Positions 8,532 through 18,052 are shown, counted from the stretch's first letter. The stretch: 64,000 nt of DNA from Sphingobium aromaticiconvertens (GCF_037154075.1 NZ_JBANRJ010000001.1:4025501-4089500); one strand, 5' to 3'. Program-made: numbers and translations. Notes: generated from the sequence alone by a model not told the origin.

Positions 8532-9225
8532 CGGAGATCGAGACCGGGATCGAGACGGCGATTCCGGACGAAACCTGCATCCCCCCACTCGACGACACTC
8601 TTCATAGGCCAAGCAGACAATAGCTGGCATATGAGTGCGGGTCCGGCAAGGGTCGGACCGGCGGGCCGCGTCGACTCTGCCGATCTGCGGCATTGAGTAG
8701 GAATGGAGAAAATCGGTCGTACCTCGCGTCGCTTCGGGGTCGGCCTCGCTGGACTTTGGCTGGGCTGGACCTTGGCCGCCTCCCCTTCTTGCCGCTGACC
8801 CCGTACCTGAACCGGCCATCTTCACGCGATTCCATCCTGGAATAAGAGAAATATATTGTTTGAAATTATATCGTGTGCAATTGAATGATCCGCGCCCGCC
8901 GAGTCGGATACGCGGGAACGGATCGTGGCGGCTCGTGAGCGATAATCACGGGACGTGGCTGCGATCGAACGAGAAGGAGACCATTCCATCCCCGGAGTTG
9001 CCCAGCTTATGTGCCGCGGAGAACATCCTTCCCGACTGTGAAACGATCCTGATCGGCAATATTAGCGACGCCTGCGAACGCTTGACACGATCGAACGTGA
9101 AATACTGCTTCGTCATAGGCGTGGCCACCCTGTCTGGCACACGCACGGCTCGAGGATATCGAGGACGACGGTTCCGAGGACAATGGAACGCGGCATGTGC
9201 ACAACATTTCAACTGGAGGACTAGC
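8532..9225. other. 694-base intergenic region upstream of ohr
   Basis: No supported gene, although a frame is open into ohr from 8860 without coding character. An A/T-rich stretch at about 8845-8888 (ATATATTGTTTG, then GTGCAATTGAAT) stands out from the GC-rich surroundings. A TTGACA lies at 9082-9087 and could be a -35 element for ohr. A clear OhrR palindrome was not found. Confidence 0.35.
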
Positions 9226-9651
9226 ATGAACACACTTTATACGACGAAAGTCAAAGCCGTGGGCGGCCGTGCGGGCACGGTTCGCAGCGATGACGGACTG
9301 CTCGAACTTTCCCTGGCCCTGCCGACGGGGCTGGGAGGCAAGGGCGGAGCCACCAATCCGGAGCAGCTGTTCGCGGCCGGCTATGCCGCCTGTTTCGAGA
9401 ATGCGGCCATTCACGTCGCGCGGAGCAAGAAGCTCGCTATTGCCGATGATGATCTTGAAGTGGTCGCCACGGTCAGCCTTCTGCCCAACGGCAGCGGCGG
9501 TTTCAAATTGGCCGCCGCTCTCGACGTTTCGATCGCGGGCCTGGAGCAGGCCGCCGCCGAAGAGCTGATCGCAGCCGCGCATGCCGTCTGCCCTTACTCG
9601 AACGCAGTCCGGGGTAATGTGGACGTTGCGATAAGCGTGAGCACGCGCTGA
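9226..9651 (+). CDS. ohr: Organic hydroperoxide resistance protein (Ohr)
   Basis: 141 residues, the family length. Ohr is a thiol peroxidase that reduces organic hydroperoxides using two cysteines, visible here as Cys56 in AAGYAACFENA and Cys122 in AVCPYSNAVRG. The start MNTLYTTKVKAVGGRAG is the family N-terminus and follows CTGGAGGA. It overlaps its regulator by one base. Confidence 0.95.
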   Translation: MNTLYTTKVKAVGGRAGTVRSDDGLLELSLALPTGLGGKGGATNPEQLFAAGYAACFENAAIHVARSKKLAIADDDLEVVATVSLLPNGSGGFKLAAALDVSIAGLEQAAAEELIAAAHAVCPYSNAVRGNVDVAISVSTR

Positions 9652-10154
9652 TGGCGAAGCGGGAAGCGGACGCCGACGAGATCTCGGCGGAAACGGTAAT
9701 GAAGGAGGACGATCCCCTGCGACTGGACCGTCAGGTCTGCTTCCCGCTTTATGCCGCATCGAACCTTTTGACCCGGCTTTATTGTCCGGTTCTGTCAAAG
9801 ATCGGTCTCACCTATCCTCAGTATCTTGTCATGCTGGTGCTCTGGGAGTCTGAGCCCCGCACCGTCGGCGAGCTTGGCGCTACGCTGCATCTGGACAGCG
9901 GAACGCTCACGCCGCTCCTGAAACGGATGGAGGCTGCCGGACTTCTCACGCGTCGACGGGATCTCGCCGACGAGCGCCGCGTAATCGTTGCGCTGACCGA
10001 GGCCGGGCGCCGCCTGCGGGTGCCGGCGAGCAGCGTGCCCGCAACTCTGGGCGAAGGCCTTGACCTTTCTCCAGAGGCGATCGTCTCGTTGCGGGATGCG
10101 GTGCAGAATTTGGTGGCGGTGCTTACGAAACGACCGCGGCACAAAGGAACATAA
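9651..10154 (+). CDS. ohrR: MarR-family peroxide sensor OhrR
   Basis: 167 residues. Winged-helix MarR protein. The sensing cysteine of OhrR is Cys30 in LDRQVCFPLYAASNLL, whose oxidation by organic peroxides releases the repressor from DNA. The wing and recognition region LHLDSGTLTPLLKRMEAAGLLTR, then RRDLADERR, is typical. A TGATG overlap couples it to ohr, so it likely represses its own operon. Confidence 0.93.
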   Translation: MAKREADADEISAETVMKEDDPLRLDRQVCFPLYAASNLLTRLYCPVLSKIGLTYPQYLVMLVLWESEPRTVGELGATLHLDSGTLTPLLKRMEAAGLLTRRRDLADERRVIVALTEAGRRLRVPASSVPATLGEGLDLSPEAIVSLRDAVQNLVAVLTKRPRHKGT

Positions 10155-10157
10155 GCC

Positions 10158-10286
10158 ATGTTGACCGTCCATCATCTCGGTATATCTCAATCGGAGCGGC
10201 GGATTGTGGCGCGGGCTGCCCGCCGGACCGCTCAGCCTTGCCTCAACCCGCCGCGTTCCGCATCAGCTTGCCACTTGAGGCATTGA
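10158..10286 (+). pseudogene. Glutathione S-transferase 5' remnant
   Basis: The frame starting three bases after the ohrR stop encodes MLTVHHLGISQSER, which matches the conserved start of a bacterial GST family (…GISQSERIVW). After about 14 codons similarity ends and the frame closes at 10286. This is best read as the head of a GST gene whose body was deleted, probably once in an operon with ohr-ohrR. Confidence 0.5.
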
Positions 10287-10292
10287 TCAGTG

Positions 10293-10574
10293 CTATCTTG
10301 CTGTCTTCGTTTCAGCACAGCTGGCCTCCTCCAGTGCCCTCCACTTTGCGTAGTTGCTTTCATCCTGGGCCTGCAGATAGGCTGCGGCCGCCAACCCGGC
10401 CTGTAGGCACCGATCCGCCGCGCTGGCCCCTTCCGTGTTTATCTCATATTGGGTCACCGCCGCCGCGGCCGCCCTTCTGTTGGTGTCATTGCTGCGTGGA
10501 TCCACCATCTTGTTACAGCTTGCGAGGCCGAGTGTGACCAGGACCAGCACGATCTTTTGCGACGTCACGATCAC
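10293..10574 (-). CDS. Small putative lipoprotein
   Basis: About 93 residues from GTG 10574 (GTG 10568 also possible). A hydrophobic N-terminus leads to a lipobox (TLGLASC) with the Cys followed by Asn-Lys, so lipidation at the cell envelope is expected. The mature part is Ala-rich with CLQAGLAAAAYLQAQ and a Cys near the end. Function unknown. It is downstream of and antisense-free relative to the stress-protein gene that starts at 11470. Confidence 0.6.
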   Translation of the reverse strand: MIVTSQKIVLVLVTLGLASCNKMVDPRSNDTNRRAAAAAVTQYEINTEGASAADRCLQAGLAAAAYLQAQDESNYAKWRALEEASCAETKTAR

Positions 10575-10636
10575 TTGCGCTGATCGCGCGTTTGCTTTTG
10601 GAGCCAGCGACCGCCCGCCTCCTATGTCGACAGCGG

Positions 10637-11470
10637 TCAATGGGACAGCATTGTGCATCTTACGGGATCCAGCAACAGATCGGCGGTCACGCCACCAAAC
10701 GCCCATTCCCGGAGCCGGCCGTGTCCATATGCTCCGGCGACAACGACATCGGCGTGCTGAGCGCGAGCGACCGCCGCAAGGGCAGCCACATCATCGCCGG
10801 TCGACGGCGCCACCAGCGTCTCCGCCAGAATACCGTGTCTTTTGAGCCATGCGGCCACATCGGTCAGCCGCCGACCGGCCGCAGCTTCGTCCTCCTCCCT
10901 AGCGACCTCGACAACAGTCACATGGCCGGCCATTTCCAGTAGCGGCAATGCATCAAGTGCGGCACGCCGGGCTTCACGGCTGTCCTTCCAGGCCACCAGC
11001 ACCTGCTCCGGTCGCAGCCCCTTAGCGTGCGTAGGAACGACAATTACCGGTCGCCCGGTCTGCATCACCAGATCGCCGATATTTGCGCGTCGTGTATCGG
11101 GAAGCAGCGAGCCGCCACGATCCGGTGCGGTCAGGATGACATCGACGCCGCGTGCCTCGCGTGCGAAATAGTCCGCAAGCGGCGTGGCCATCTCCACGCA
11201 GCGCCATTCAATATCCGCGACTCGACCGTCCAGCAGAGTTCGAAACTCTGCCTGGGCCTCCTTGGCTTCGCTTTCAATTTCGACACGATCCAGTTCGATC
11301 GCTTCACCGGAAACATAAGCGCCAGCAAATGCCGTCGCCATCAACGGCTGGCACGCGGCAATTCCGATGACGCCAGCCTGCGATCGTTCGGCCAGGTCGG
11401 CAGCAACATTGAGCAGCGCGGCATTGGACCGACCGAGCTCCAGATGCACCATCAAAGTTGCGTAACTCAC
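10637..11470 (-). CDS. Tandem-domain universal stress protein
   Basis: 277 residues with two UspA folds. The second shows the ATP-binding motif as GAYGHGRLREWAFGG (G-2x-G-9x-G type). The first ends with PVIVVP. Tandem Usp proteins are cytoplasmic and commonly belong to oxygen-limitation and stationary-phase stimulons in proteobacteria. A paralogue with the same C-terminal motif lies at 22232-23032. Confidence 0.9.
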   Translation of the reverse strand: MSYATLMVHLELGRSNAALLNVAADLAERSQAGVIGIAACQPLMATAFAGAYVSGEAIELDRVEIESEAKEAQAEFRTLLDGRVADIEWRCVEMATPLADYFAREARGVDVILTAPDRGGSLLPDTRRANIGDLVMQTGRPVIVVPTHAKGLRPEQVLVAWKDSREARRAALDALPLLEMAGHVTVVEVAREEDEAAAGRRLTDVAAWLKRHGILAETLVAPSTGDDVAALAAVARAQHADVVVAGAYGHGRLREWAFGGVTADLLLDPVRCTMLSH

Positions 11471-11979
11471 TGGCGGGCCTCCTACGATGTGTCACGTTGC
11501 CGGGACGAATTCCCAAGGTATCGACAGAAGATATCCGTAGGCTATGCGACATTGCTTCCCTATCGGGTCATCTACTTACAGGCGCGACGATGAGCGCTCT
11601 CGTCGCGTGGATCGCTCAGTAGGTTTGGCACCTGGACGGGCCTTACGGTCCCGCTCGACGCCACCGGAAACAGGCTCTCGCGCCGCGGCGGAAATCGAGA
11701 CGACCTCGAATGTTGCGTGTCCATTCGGCGGCGATGCGGGTGGATATTTCTCATGCGTGCATGATACGATTCCAGGCGCTACCGGCCATTCCGACAACGC
11801 CGTTCGCGCCCGCTGTGCCCTCTCACGCGCGCGCGAACGTCTATTGGTCGAGACTATCGCGCGATCGTTATGCTATGGCGAGGTCACCAAATGCGGGATG
11901 TGTCCAGCATTGGATTTCCTCATCGCAATATCTTCAGGTTCGTTCTTGCAACGACCTGAGACGGTGAATAGCCAGTGGC
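11471..11979. other. Intergenic region, no gene seen
   Basis: 509 bases between the divergent stress-protein gene and the next plus-strand gene. Several open frames exist but none has coding character or homology I can recognise. It must hold the promoter of the stress gene; no clear FNR site was found in it. Confidence 0.4.
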
Positions 11980-12342
11980 ATGATGCAGATTCGCAAAACC
12001 TTGACGCTCCGCCATTCAGGCGGCGGAAACGCGCCGGAAGATGAGGGAGAGAGCGTCTTCGCCCACGCGATCACCCATCAGCTGTGTGTGCGGGCAAGCT
12101 ACAATCGTGGGCTGGTGATCCTTGCGCCGCACATCCTCTACACGCGGCACGGCGACCGGTTCGCGGATGCTGTGGTTATCGAGCGCAATGGCGCCAGGTC
12201 CACCGAAACGAAACTGGGCACCTTCAAGCTTTCGGGTCTTCGCGGTGCGGTCATCACCTCAGAGCCGTTCAATCCGTTCGATGGCTATGGTGCAGGTGAT
12301 GACCGTTATACCGAGACTATCATCGCCCGCATCGATTCCTGA
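11980..12342 (+). CDS. Conserved hypothetical, WYL-domain-like
   Basis: 120 residues, start at ATG 11980 or the next codon. The core RASYNRGLVILAPHILY, then FADAVVIERNG, then KLGTFKLSGLRG resembles the small beta-barrel of WYL-type ligand-sensing domains, but there is no helix-turn-helix. A stand-alone sensor or nucleic-acid-binding role is a guess. Flanked by stress-response genes. Confidence 0.6.
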   Translation: MMQIRKTLTLRHSGGGNAPEDEGESVFAHAITHQLCVRASYNRGLVILAPHILYTRHGDRFADAVVIERNGARSTETKLGTFKLSGLRGAVITSEPFNPFDGYGAGDDRYTETIIARIDS

Positions 12343-12729
12343 CCATGTTGGTGGATACCAAGGTCTGAGGGCGGTCGAAGGACCTGCCGGCGGGATCGCC
12401 TGCGCATGATTCCGCCGAGGGTTTCGGGCGCTTCATCGCCAGAAATCAGGCACCGCCGTCTCGCGCCAACTTTGCAAGGGTCTGAAGGCCTCGACGCAGC
12501 GATCCGGAAGGCTCTGCGATGATGTCCTCAAGCAGAATGAAACCGGCAGCGTTGCCGTGGACCCGGCAGCAACGAGCATTGCCATTGCCTTGCGGCTCTA
12601 TATTTCCCCTGCCAGGACCGTGCCTCGCTTGGCCGAGCCCACGCGCAATCTCCCGGGGAGAGTCCGTAGCATTGCGTATGACATGCCCACCGCCCCCTTC
12701 GTAGGTTGCACGAGTGGAAAGGCGGGACG
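12343..12729. other. Intergenic region, no gene seen
   Basis: 387 bases with no recognisable gene on either strand. It contains the upstream region of the LuxR-type regulator. Confidence 0.4.
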
Positions 12730-13362
12730 GTGAAGGATTTATCGGCGGCTGCGGGAACTCCCGCAGTCTACTGTATCGGCAACGAGCTGCGCCCTGAACT
12801 GATGTCAGCGCTGAGTGGTGTCGCTTCGCGTTGCTTTGCGACGCTTCACGACTTTCTTGTGGCTTCGACGCGGCTGGCGCCGGGTATCGTCCTGTTCGAC
12901 GCCGACAGTGTTCAGGATGACGTGTCGGATGCCATCGCCACCCTTCGCAAGCGTGGATCGGTGCAAGCTGTGTTGCTCGCGAAGGCAGCGCCGGACTTCG
13001 CATTTGGCGTTGCCGCTATTCGGGCCGGCGCTGTCGACATCCTTGAAAAGCCGCTGTCCGAGCAGCGTCTTCTGGATGCCATCCAGCTGGCGACCAGCAA
13101 ATGCGGACACCTTCACCGGCCGCCCGATGCCAGGGACATCGATCGGCTGACGGCACGTGAGCGCGAAGTCGTGGCCTGGCTCCTGCACGGGCTTACCAAC
13201 AAGGAAATCGGTCGGGAGCTGGGAATCAGCCACAGGACAGTGGAAATCCATCGCGCGAGGCTGATGCGGAAGCTCGCGGTGCCGAGCCTTCCCGCGTTGA
13301 TCGACATTGCCCTTGCACAGCGCGACAAGCTGCCCGATGTCGGAGCCGCGCAACCCTCGTAA
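12730..13362 (+). CDS. LuxR/FixJ-type response regulator with degenerate receiver
   Basis: 210 residues from GTG 12730, preceded by AAAGGCGGG. The C-terminal HTH is a standard LuxR/FixJ domain (LTAREREVVAWLLHGLTNKEIG, with ELGISHRTVEIHRARLMRKL). The N-terminal receiver keeps an Asp in VLFDADSV and the Lys in LEKPLSE but lacks the paired acidic residues at the end of the first strand (YCIGNE). It is therefore probably not a normal phosphorylation switch. No histidine kinase is adjacent. It sits among low-oxygen and stress genes, where FixJ-like regulators often act. Confidence 0.85.
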   Translation: MKDLSAAAGTPAVYCIGNELRPELMSALSGVASRCFATLHDFLVASTRLAPGIVLFDADSVQDDVSDAIATLRKRGSVQAVLLAKAAPDFAFGVAAIRAGAVDILEKPLSEQRLLDAIQLATSKCGHLHRPPDARDIDRLTAREREVVAWLLHGLTNKEIGRELGISHRTVEIHRARLMRKLAVPSLPALIDIALAQRDKLPDVGAAQPS

Positions 13363-13521
13363 ACGTCCCGTGTGTCGGTCCTTGCCCCAGCGGCAGAATG
13401 CTGACTCGGCGTAGAAGCCTTCCTCCCGCAGACGCACCAATCGATCCAACTGGTGCGGAGATTCACGTAGCGACATCTACCCCGTCAGGCGGCACCTTCT
13501 CATGGAAGGAGGCCTGCCATC

Positions 13522-13713
13522 ATGGATGATCCCGACATTTCCTACCTGCTAAGCCGCTGCCGTTCACACCGGACATTGGCCCGTATCACCAGCTGTGCTG
13601 AAGCCCGTTGCATTCATCAGCAGTTCGTCAGCAGTTACCAACGGCGGTTGCTTGCCCTGCGACGCGCGCGCGCATCGGCAACTCCGATGTATCAGGAGCG
13701 GCTGGCCGCATGA
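13522..13713 (+). CDS. Small basic protein
   Basis: 63 residues, unknown. It has a strong ribosome site (GGAAGGAGG) 8 bases before the ATG. The sequence is Arg-rich with CRSH and CAEARCIHQQF motifs, helical, and without a membrane segment. Upstream of a DUF465/DksA-like pair in the same direction. Confidence 0.5.
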   Translation: MDDPDISYLLSRCRSHRTLARITSCAEARCIHQQFVSSYQRRLLALRRARASATPMYQERLAA

Positions 13714-13800
13714 TGCCCGCCCGCTCGATGCGCTGGCGCCGCCGTGTACGAGCGGTAACTACACACCTGTCCCCAACGACAAACTTCGATCGGAGAAAAG

Positions 13801-14049
13801 ATGAGTGAACTTGGCCACGATCTGCACGCGCTGTTTCCCGCGCAGCGCGAGATCCTTCACGCGCTGAAGCTGGAGAGCGCGCATTACCGCGACCTGGCCG
13901 ACCGCCATCATAAGTTGGCCCAGCAGATATACCGGATCGAGGCGGGACTTGATGCCGCTTCCGATGACCGACTCGAAGACCTGAAAAAGCAGCGCCTGAG
14001 CCTGCTCGATGAGGTCGCAGCGATGATTGCGGAAAGGCAGGATGCGTGA
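13801..14049 (+). CDS. YdcH family protein (DUF465)
   Basis: 82 residues. Short helical-hairpin protein with HRDLADRHHKL-like pattern (HYRDLADRHHKLAQQIYRIE) and LKKQRLSLLDEVAAMI, the DUF465/YdcH signature. The family is small and cytoplasmic with no firm function. Its stop overlaps the next gene (TGATG), so the two are co-translated. Confidence 0.82.
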   Translation: MSELGHDLHALFPAQREILHALKLESAHYRDLADRHHKLAQQIYRIEAGLDAASDDRLEDLKKQRLSLLDEVAAMIAERQDA

Positions 14050-14384
14050 TGGATTTCGACCTTATGCGCCAGCGTCTCACCGATCGCCTCTCCGAACTGA
14101 ACGCCCAAGTCGAGCGCATCGAGGAGGAGCAGGGCCAACCTCTCGACGCCGATTTCGAAGAACAGGCGATAGCCCGCCAGGATGATGAAGCACTGGATGC
14201 TGTCGAGCGCTCGACGTTGGCCGAAATCGCCCTCACGCGACAGGCGCTCGCAAGACTGGATTCGGACACCTATGGCCTGTGCACCACGTGCGGGGAGCCG
14301 ATAGCGCCGGCACGGCTCGAGGCGCTGCCCGCCGCCGCACATTGCATCCGATGTGCAAGCGCGGCGGAGCACGACAGGGCCTGA
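14049..14384 (+). CDS. TraR/DksA-family zinc-finger protein
   Basis: 111 residues. A helical coiled-coil first half is followed by a four-cysteine zinc finger CTTCGEP ... CIRC of the DksA/TraR type. Members bind the RNA polymerase secondary channel and alter promoter choice under stress. It is shorter than DksA (about 150 aa). The coiled-coil tip lacks an obvious DxxDxA motif (EEEQGQPLDADFEEQ), so the activity may differ. GTG 14046 is an alternative start. Confidence 0.85.
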   Translation: MDFDLMRQRLTDRLSELNAQVERIEEEQGQPLDADFEEQAIARQDDEALDAVERSTLAEIALTRQALARLDSDTYGLCTTCGEPIAPARLEALPAAAHCIRCASAAEHDRA

Positions 14385-14394
14385 TGGACCGCGT

Positions 14395-15456
14395 ATGCGC
14401 CGCATCGAGGACACGAGCTTTGCTGTACTCATCCTGGCCGTGTCGATGGCCTTCGCGTGGATCGTGCAACCGCTGTTCGGCGCCATTCTCTGGGGCGTCA
14501 TCGCATCGATCCTCTTCGCGCCTCTCAACGATCGCCTGCTGCGTGCGATGCCGACGCGGAACAACCTTGCCGCTCTGCTGACGCTGCTCGTGATCATGGC
14601 GATGGTAATCCTCCCCGCCATCCTGCTTTCTGCGTTCCTGCTTCAGGAGGTGGCGGGCGTCTACGCGCGAATGCAAAGCGGCGAGGCTGATCCCGGCACC
14701 TACTTCCTCCGGTTCCAGGCACATCTGCCGCAATGGCTGAAGTCGCTGCTGACAGGGTTGGGCCTGAGCGATTTCGATTCCGTCCGGACCAAATTGACCG
14801 CCGGGATCGCCGCTAGCTTCCAGACCCTGACGGCGCGAGCATTCAGCATCGGCCAGAGCGCCTTCGGCTTCGTCGTCGCCCTGGGCGTCATGCTCTACCT
14901 GACTTTCTTTCTTTTGCGCGACGGCAAGCAGGTGGCTGCCCGGGTGGAAACGGCCATTCCGCTGGATCCGGACCAGCGCGCCGCCCTGCTGGTGAAATTC
15001 GCCGCCGTTATTCGGGCGACGATCAAGGGCAGCCTCGTGGTTGCGGTCATCCAGGGCGCCATCGGCGGGATCGTCTTCTGGGCGCTGGGCATCCATAGCG
15101 CGTTGCTCTGGGGCGTGCTGATGGCATTTCTGTCGCTTCTGCCGGCGATCGGGACAGGCATCGTCTGGGCGCCGGTCGCCGTCTATCTGCTCGTAACCGG
15201 CGCGGTCTGGGAAGGCGTCATTTTGATCCTGTGCGGCCTGTTCGTGATCGGCCTCGTGGACAATCTCCTGCGCCCGATCCTGGTGGGTCGGGACGCGCGC
15301 ATGCCCGATTATGTCGTCCTGATCTCCACCCTCGGCGGTCTGCAAGTACTCGGCTTCAACGGGCTCGTGATCGGTCCGGTGGCGGCGGCTTTGTTCATCG
15401 CTGCATGGGATATATTTGCACGCTCGCGATTCCAGCCTCAATCGGATGCATCATAG
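14395..15456 (+). CDS. AI-2E family transporter (PerM/UPF0118)
   Basis: 353 residues with about eight membrane segments. The family pattern is clear: an N-terminal pair of helices, a soluble stretch around residues 100-140, then FFLLRDG, VIQGAIGGIVFWALG and the conserved LPAIGTGIVWAPVAVYLL and LVDNLLRPILVG motifs. Members include the AI-2 exporter TqsA and Na+/H+ antiporter-like proteins, so the substrate is open. It begins ten bases after the DksA-like gene in the same direction. Confidence 0.88.
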   Translation: MRRIEDTSFAVLILAVSMAFAWIVQPLFGAILWGVIASILFAPLNDRLLRAMPTRNNLAALLTLLVIMAMVILPAILLSAFLLQEVAGVYARMQSGEADPGTYFLRFQAHLPQWLKSLLTGLGLSDFDSVRTKLTAGIAASFQTLTARAFSIGQSAFGFVVALGVMLYLTFFLLRDGKQVAARVETAIPLDPDQRAALLVKFAAVIRATIKGSLVVAVIQGAIGGIVFWALGIHSALLWGVLMAFLSLLPAIGTGIVWAPVAVYLLVTGAVWEGVILILCGLFVIGLVDNLLRPILVGRDARMPDYVVLISTLGGLQVLGFNGLVIGPVAAALFIAAWDIFARSRFQPQSDAS

Positions 15457-15463
15457 GCACGTG

Positions 15464-18052
15464 TCACGTTCGCGGCTGCCGTGCAAAGCTTGACGCCCAC
15501 CGCAACTCGACCATCTTGCTCGCCTCAAGCAGGATCAGGAGCAGCGCTGCTGACCCCATGGTGATCGCGAGGTCGGGGCCATGGAGCGGACCGAATTTAA
15601 GCAGGCTACGAAGTGCGGGAACGGTCATGATGATGGCCGCGACCGCAACCACCGCGCCCAGGACGTAGCGCAGGGCCGCATTGCCCCGGACCAGCGCGTG
15701 AAGGAGCGATGTGTCGAACGAGCGATTGACTAGGATCAGCACCAGGATCACGCCGATGAGCGAAAAGAAGGTCAACGCGCGCGCATCGGCTTCCGGCATG
15801 CCGGAATAGCTCGATGCCAGAAATATCCCGGCGAGCAGCACAAAGCCCAGCCCGCCCTGGAACACGCTCCAGCCGATCATGCGCAGCGAGAAGAGCCGTT
15901 CCTCGGGGTGGCGCGGCTTACGGTTCATGAGATCCTGCTCCTCGCGCTCGGCTTCGAAGACGAGCGCGCAGACAGGATCGATGATCATCTCGAGCAACGC
16001 GATATGGATCGGCCCGAACAGGATGGGCAGGCCGAAGGCAAGCGGCAGCAGCGCGAGGCCTGCGATCGGCACATGGACGGCAAAGATGAAGGCCATCGCC
16101 TTGCGGATATTGTCGTAGATGCGCCTCCCGAGCCGCACCGCCTTCACGATCGACCCGAAATCATCGTCGAGCAGGACGATCGCCGAGGCTTCCCGGGCGA
16201 CATCGGTGCCGCGCTTACCCATGGCGATGCCGATATGCGCGGCCTTGAGCGACGGTGCGTCATTCACCCCGTCTCCGGTCATGGCGACGATTTCGCCATC
16301 CGCTTTGTATGCCGCCACGATCCGCAGCTTCTGCTCCGGCATGATCCGCGCGAAGACTGTCACCGTCTTCAGCCGTTCTGCAAGCGCCGCGTCGTCCAGG
16401 GCAGCGAGCTCGGTCCCGGTCAGCACATCGCCGTCCATGATTCCGGCCTGCGTCGCTATCGCTCGCGCGGTGGCAGCGTAGTCGCCCGTGATCATCACGA
16501 CCCTGATCCCGGCGCTACGGCATTCGGCCACGGCGGCCGGCACACTGGCGCGCAGGGGATCGGCAAGGCCGATCAGACCGATCAGGGCAAAATCATGCTC
16601 CTGCTGGGATTCCGGCAAGCTGTCGCCCGGGCCAGTCGATGCCGTCGCGACACCCAGCACGCGCATGCCCCTTAGAGCCATGGTATCGACGGCAGCCTTC
16701 AGGCGCGCGCGCTCATCCGGCGACAGATGACAGAGCGCAGCGATGGCCTCCGGCGCGCCCTTGGCCGCCACCGTGCAGGCCGCCTCGGGGTCGGGCGCTT
16801 GCCAGACGTTCGACATCGCCAGCAATTCAGGCCGCAGTCCATAGCTGTGGGCCAAACTGAGCTTGGCACGGCGTTCTGCAAGGTCCGGGATGCCCGCGCC
16901 TGCCTGGTGAAAGGCGACCTCCATCGGATCGACCGGCACCGGGGCGCTGGCCAGGATACTGGTATCCAGGAGTTCGTGAAACCGGGTCGAAGGCTCGGTC
17001 ACGCCGTCGACCGTCGCCGTCTCGCCCGACGCCAGCCACAGCTCCGTCACGGCCATCCGGTTCTCGGTGAGAGTTCCGGTTTTGTCGGTGCATAATATTG
17101 TCGCGGAACCGAGCGTCTCAATGGCGGCCGCCCGGCGCGTGAGGACGCCGGCTTGGGCAATGCGCCATGCCCCCATCGCGAGGAAGATCGTGAGGACCAC
17201 CGGGAACTCCTCCGGCAGCATGGACATGCCGATCGCGATTCCCGCGAGCATAGCGTCGATCCATCCTCCGCGCAGGAGCCCGAAGAGCAGGACGACAAGG
17301 AGGGCGACGAAGCCGCCTCCGATCGCGCAGAGCCGGACGATCCGGGCGGTTTCCCGGCGTAGGCGCGGCGGCTCGGCATCGAGCGTCGAGAGCGACTGGC
17401 CGATCTTGCCGATCTCGCTGCGCGGGCCGGTCGCGATCGCCAGCGCCAGCCCCGAGCCGCGGGTGATGAGCGAGCCCGAATAGACAAGCGGCTGGTCCTC
17501 CCCGCCCGGCCGTCGCCGCAACGATTCCTCGCCCTGAAGCACCGCCTGCTTGCGGACAGGTACGGACTCACCGGTAAGCAGCGATTCATCGGCCTGAAGA
17601 TCGTCCGCCGCGATCAGCATCGCGTCGGCGGCGACCCTGTCCCCCTGCTCCAGGACGAGCAGGTCGCCATCGACCACCTCGCGCCCGGCAATGCGGATGC
17701 GGGTCCCGTCGCGGATCACCAGCGCACGCGGCGCCGACAGGTCGCGCAGCGCCTCTAGGACATGCTCGGTGCGGCTTTCCTGGATGACCGTGATGCCGAT
17801 CGAAAAGGTCGCGAAGCCAAGGAGGATGAGCGCTTCGCCAAGGTCACCCAGCAGCATATAGGCGACGCCGCCCGCAAGCAGCAGCGCCAGCATCGGCTCC
17901 CGGACCACTTCAGCGAGAATGTGCGGCACCGTGCGCCGCCCTGCTCTAGGCAGTTCGTTCGGTCCCTGGGCATCAAGGCGTCGCCGGGCCTCCGCTGCGG
18001 TCAGCCCGGACCGGGATGGCGCGGTAGGTCGCTGGTCAGTGGCGATCGGCAT
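15464..18052 (-). CDS. Cation-translocating P-type ATPase
   Basis: 862 residues. P-loop phosphorylation site DKTGTLTENR, actuator TGESVPVRK, and hinge TGDGVNDAPSLK are all intact. The M4 motif is PEEFPVVLT and M6 carries EMIIDPVCALVFEAE, placing it among P2-type (Ca2+/Mn2+-ATPase-like) pumps, although the M4 PEEFP differs from PEGLP of SERCA. Start ATG 18052 follows AGGAAGAG. Related pumps recur in low-oxygen stress loci beside universal stress proteins, as here. Ion unknown. Confidence 0.88.
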   Translation of the reverse strand: MPIATDQRPTAPSRSGLTAAEARRRLDAQGPNELPRAGRRTVPHILAEVVREPMLALLLAGGVAYMLLGDLGEALILLGFATFSIGITVIQESRTEHVLEALRDLSAPRALVIRDGTRIRIAGREVVDGDLLVLEQGDRVAADAMLIAADDLQADESLLTGESVPVRKQAVLQGEESLRRRPGGEDQPLVYSGSLITRGSGLALAIATGPRSEIGKIGQSLSTLDAEPPRLRRETARIVRLCAIGGGFVALLVVLLFGLLRGGWIDAMLAGIAIGMSMLPEEFPVVLTIFLAMGAWRIAQAGVLTRRAAAIETLGSATILCTDKTGTLTENRMAVTELWLASGETATVDGVTEPSTRFHELLDTSILASAPVPVDPMEVAFHQAGAGIPDLAERRAKLSLAHSYGLRPELLAMSNVWQAPDPEAACTVAAKGAPEAIAALCHLSPDERARLKAAVDTMALRGMRVLGVATASTGPGDSLPESQQEHDFALIGLIGLADPLRASVPAAVAECRSAGIRVVMITGDYAATARAIATQAGIMDGDVLTGTELAALDDAALAERLKTVTVFARIMPEQKLRIVAAYKADGEIVAMTGDGVNDAPSLKAAHIGIAMGKRGTDVAREASAIVLLDDDFGSIVKAVRLGRRIYDNIRKAMAFIFAVHVPIAGLALLPLAFGLPILFGPIHIALLEMIIDPVCALVFEAEREEQDLMNRKPRHPEERLFSLRMIGWSVFQGGLGFVLLAGIFLASSYSGMPEADARALTFFSLIGVILVLILVNRSFDTSLLHALVRGNAALRYVLGAVVAVAAIIMTVPALRSLLKFGPLHGPDLAITMGSAALLLILLEASKMVELRWASSFARQPRT

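Noticed and set aside
8860..9225. Upstream extension of the ohr frame
   Set aside because: No coding character; the ohr start at 9226 has a ribosome site and the family N-terminus.
13363..13476. Short minus-strand frame starting at 13476
   Set aside because: The first 35 codons look plausible but run on as antisense of the LuxR-type gene; no ribosome site or recognisable motif.
14233..15441. 402-codon minus-strand frame opposite the AI-2E transporter
   Set aside because: Highly charged, Gln/Asp/Arg-rich, antisense of a clear membrane protein.
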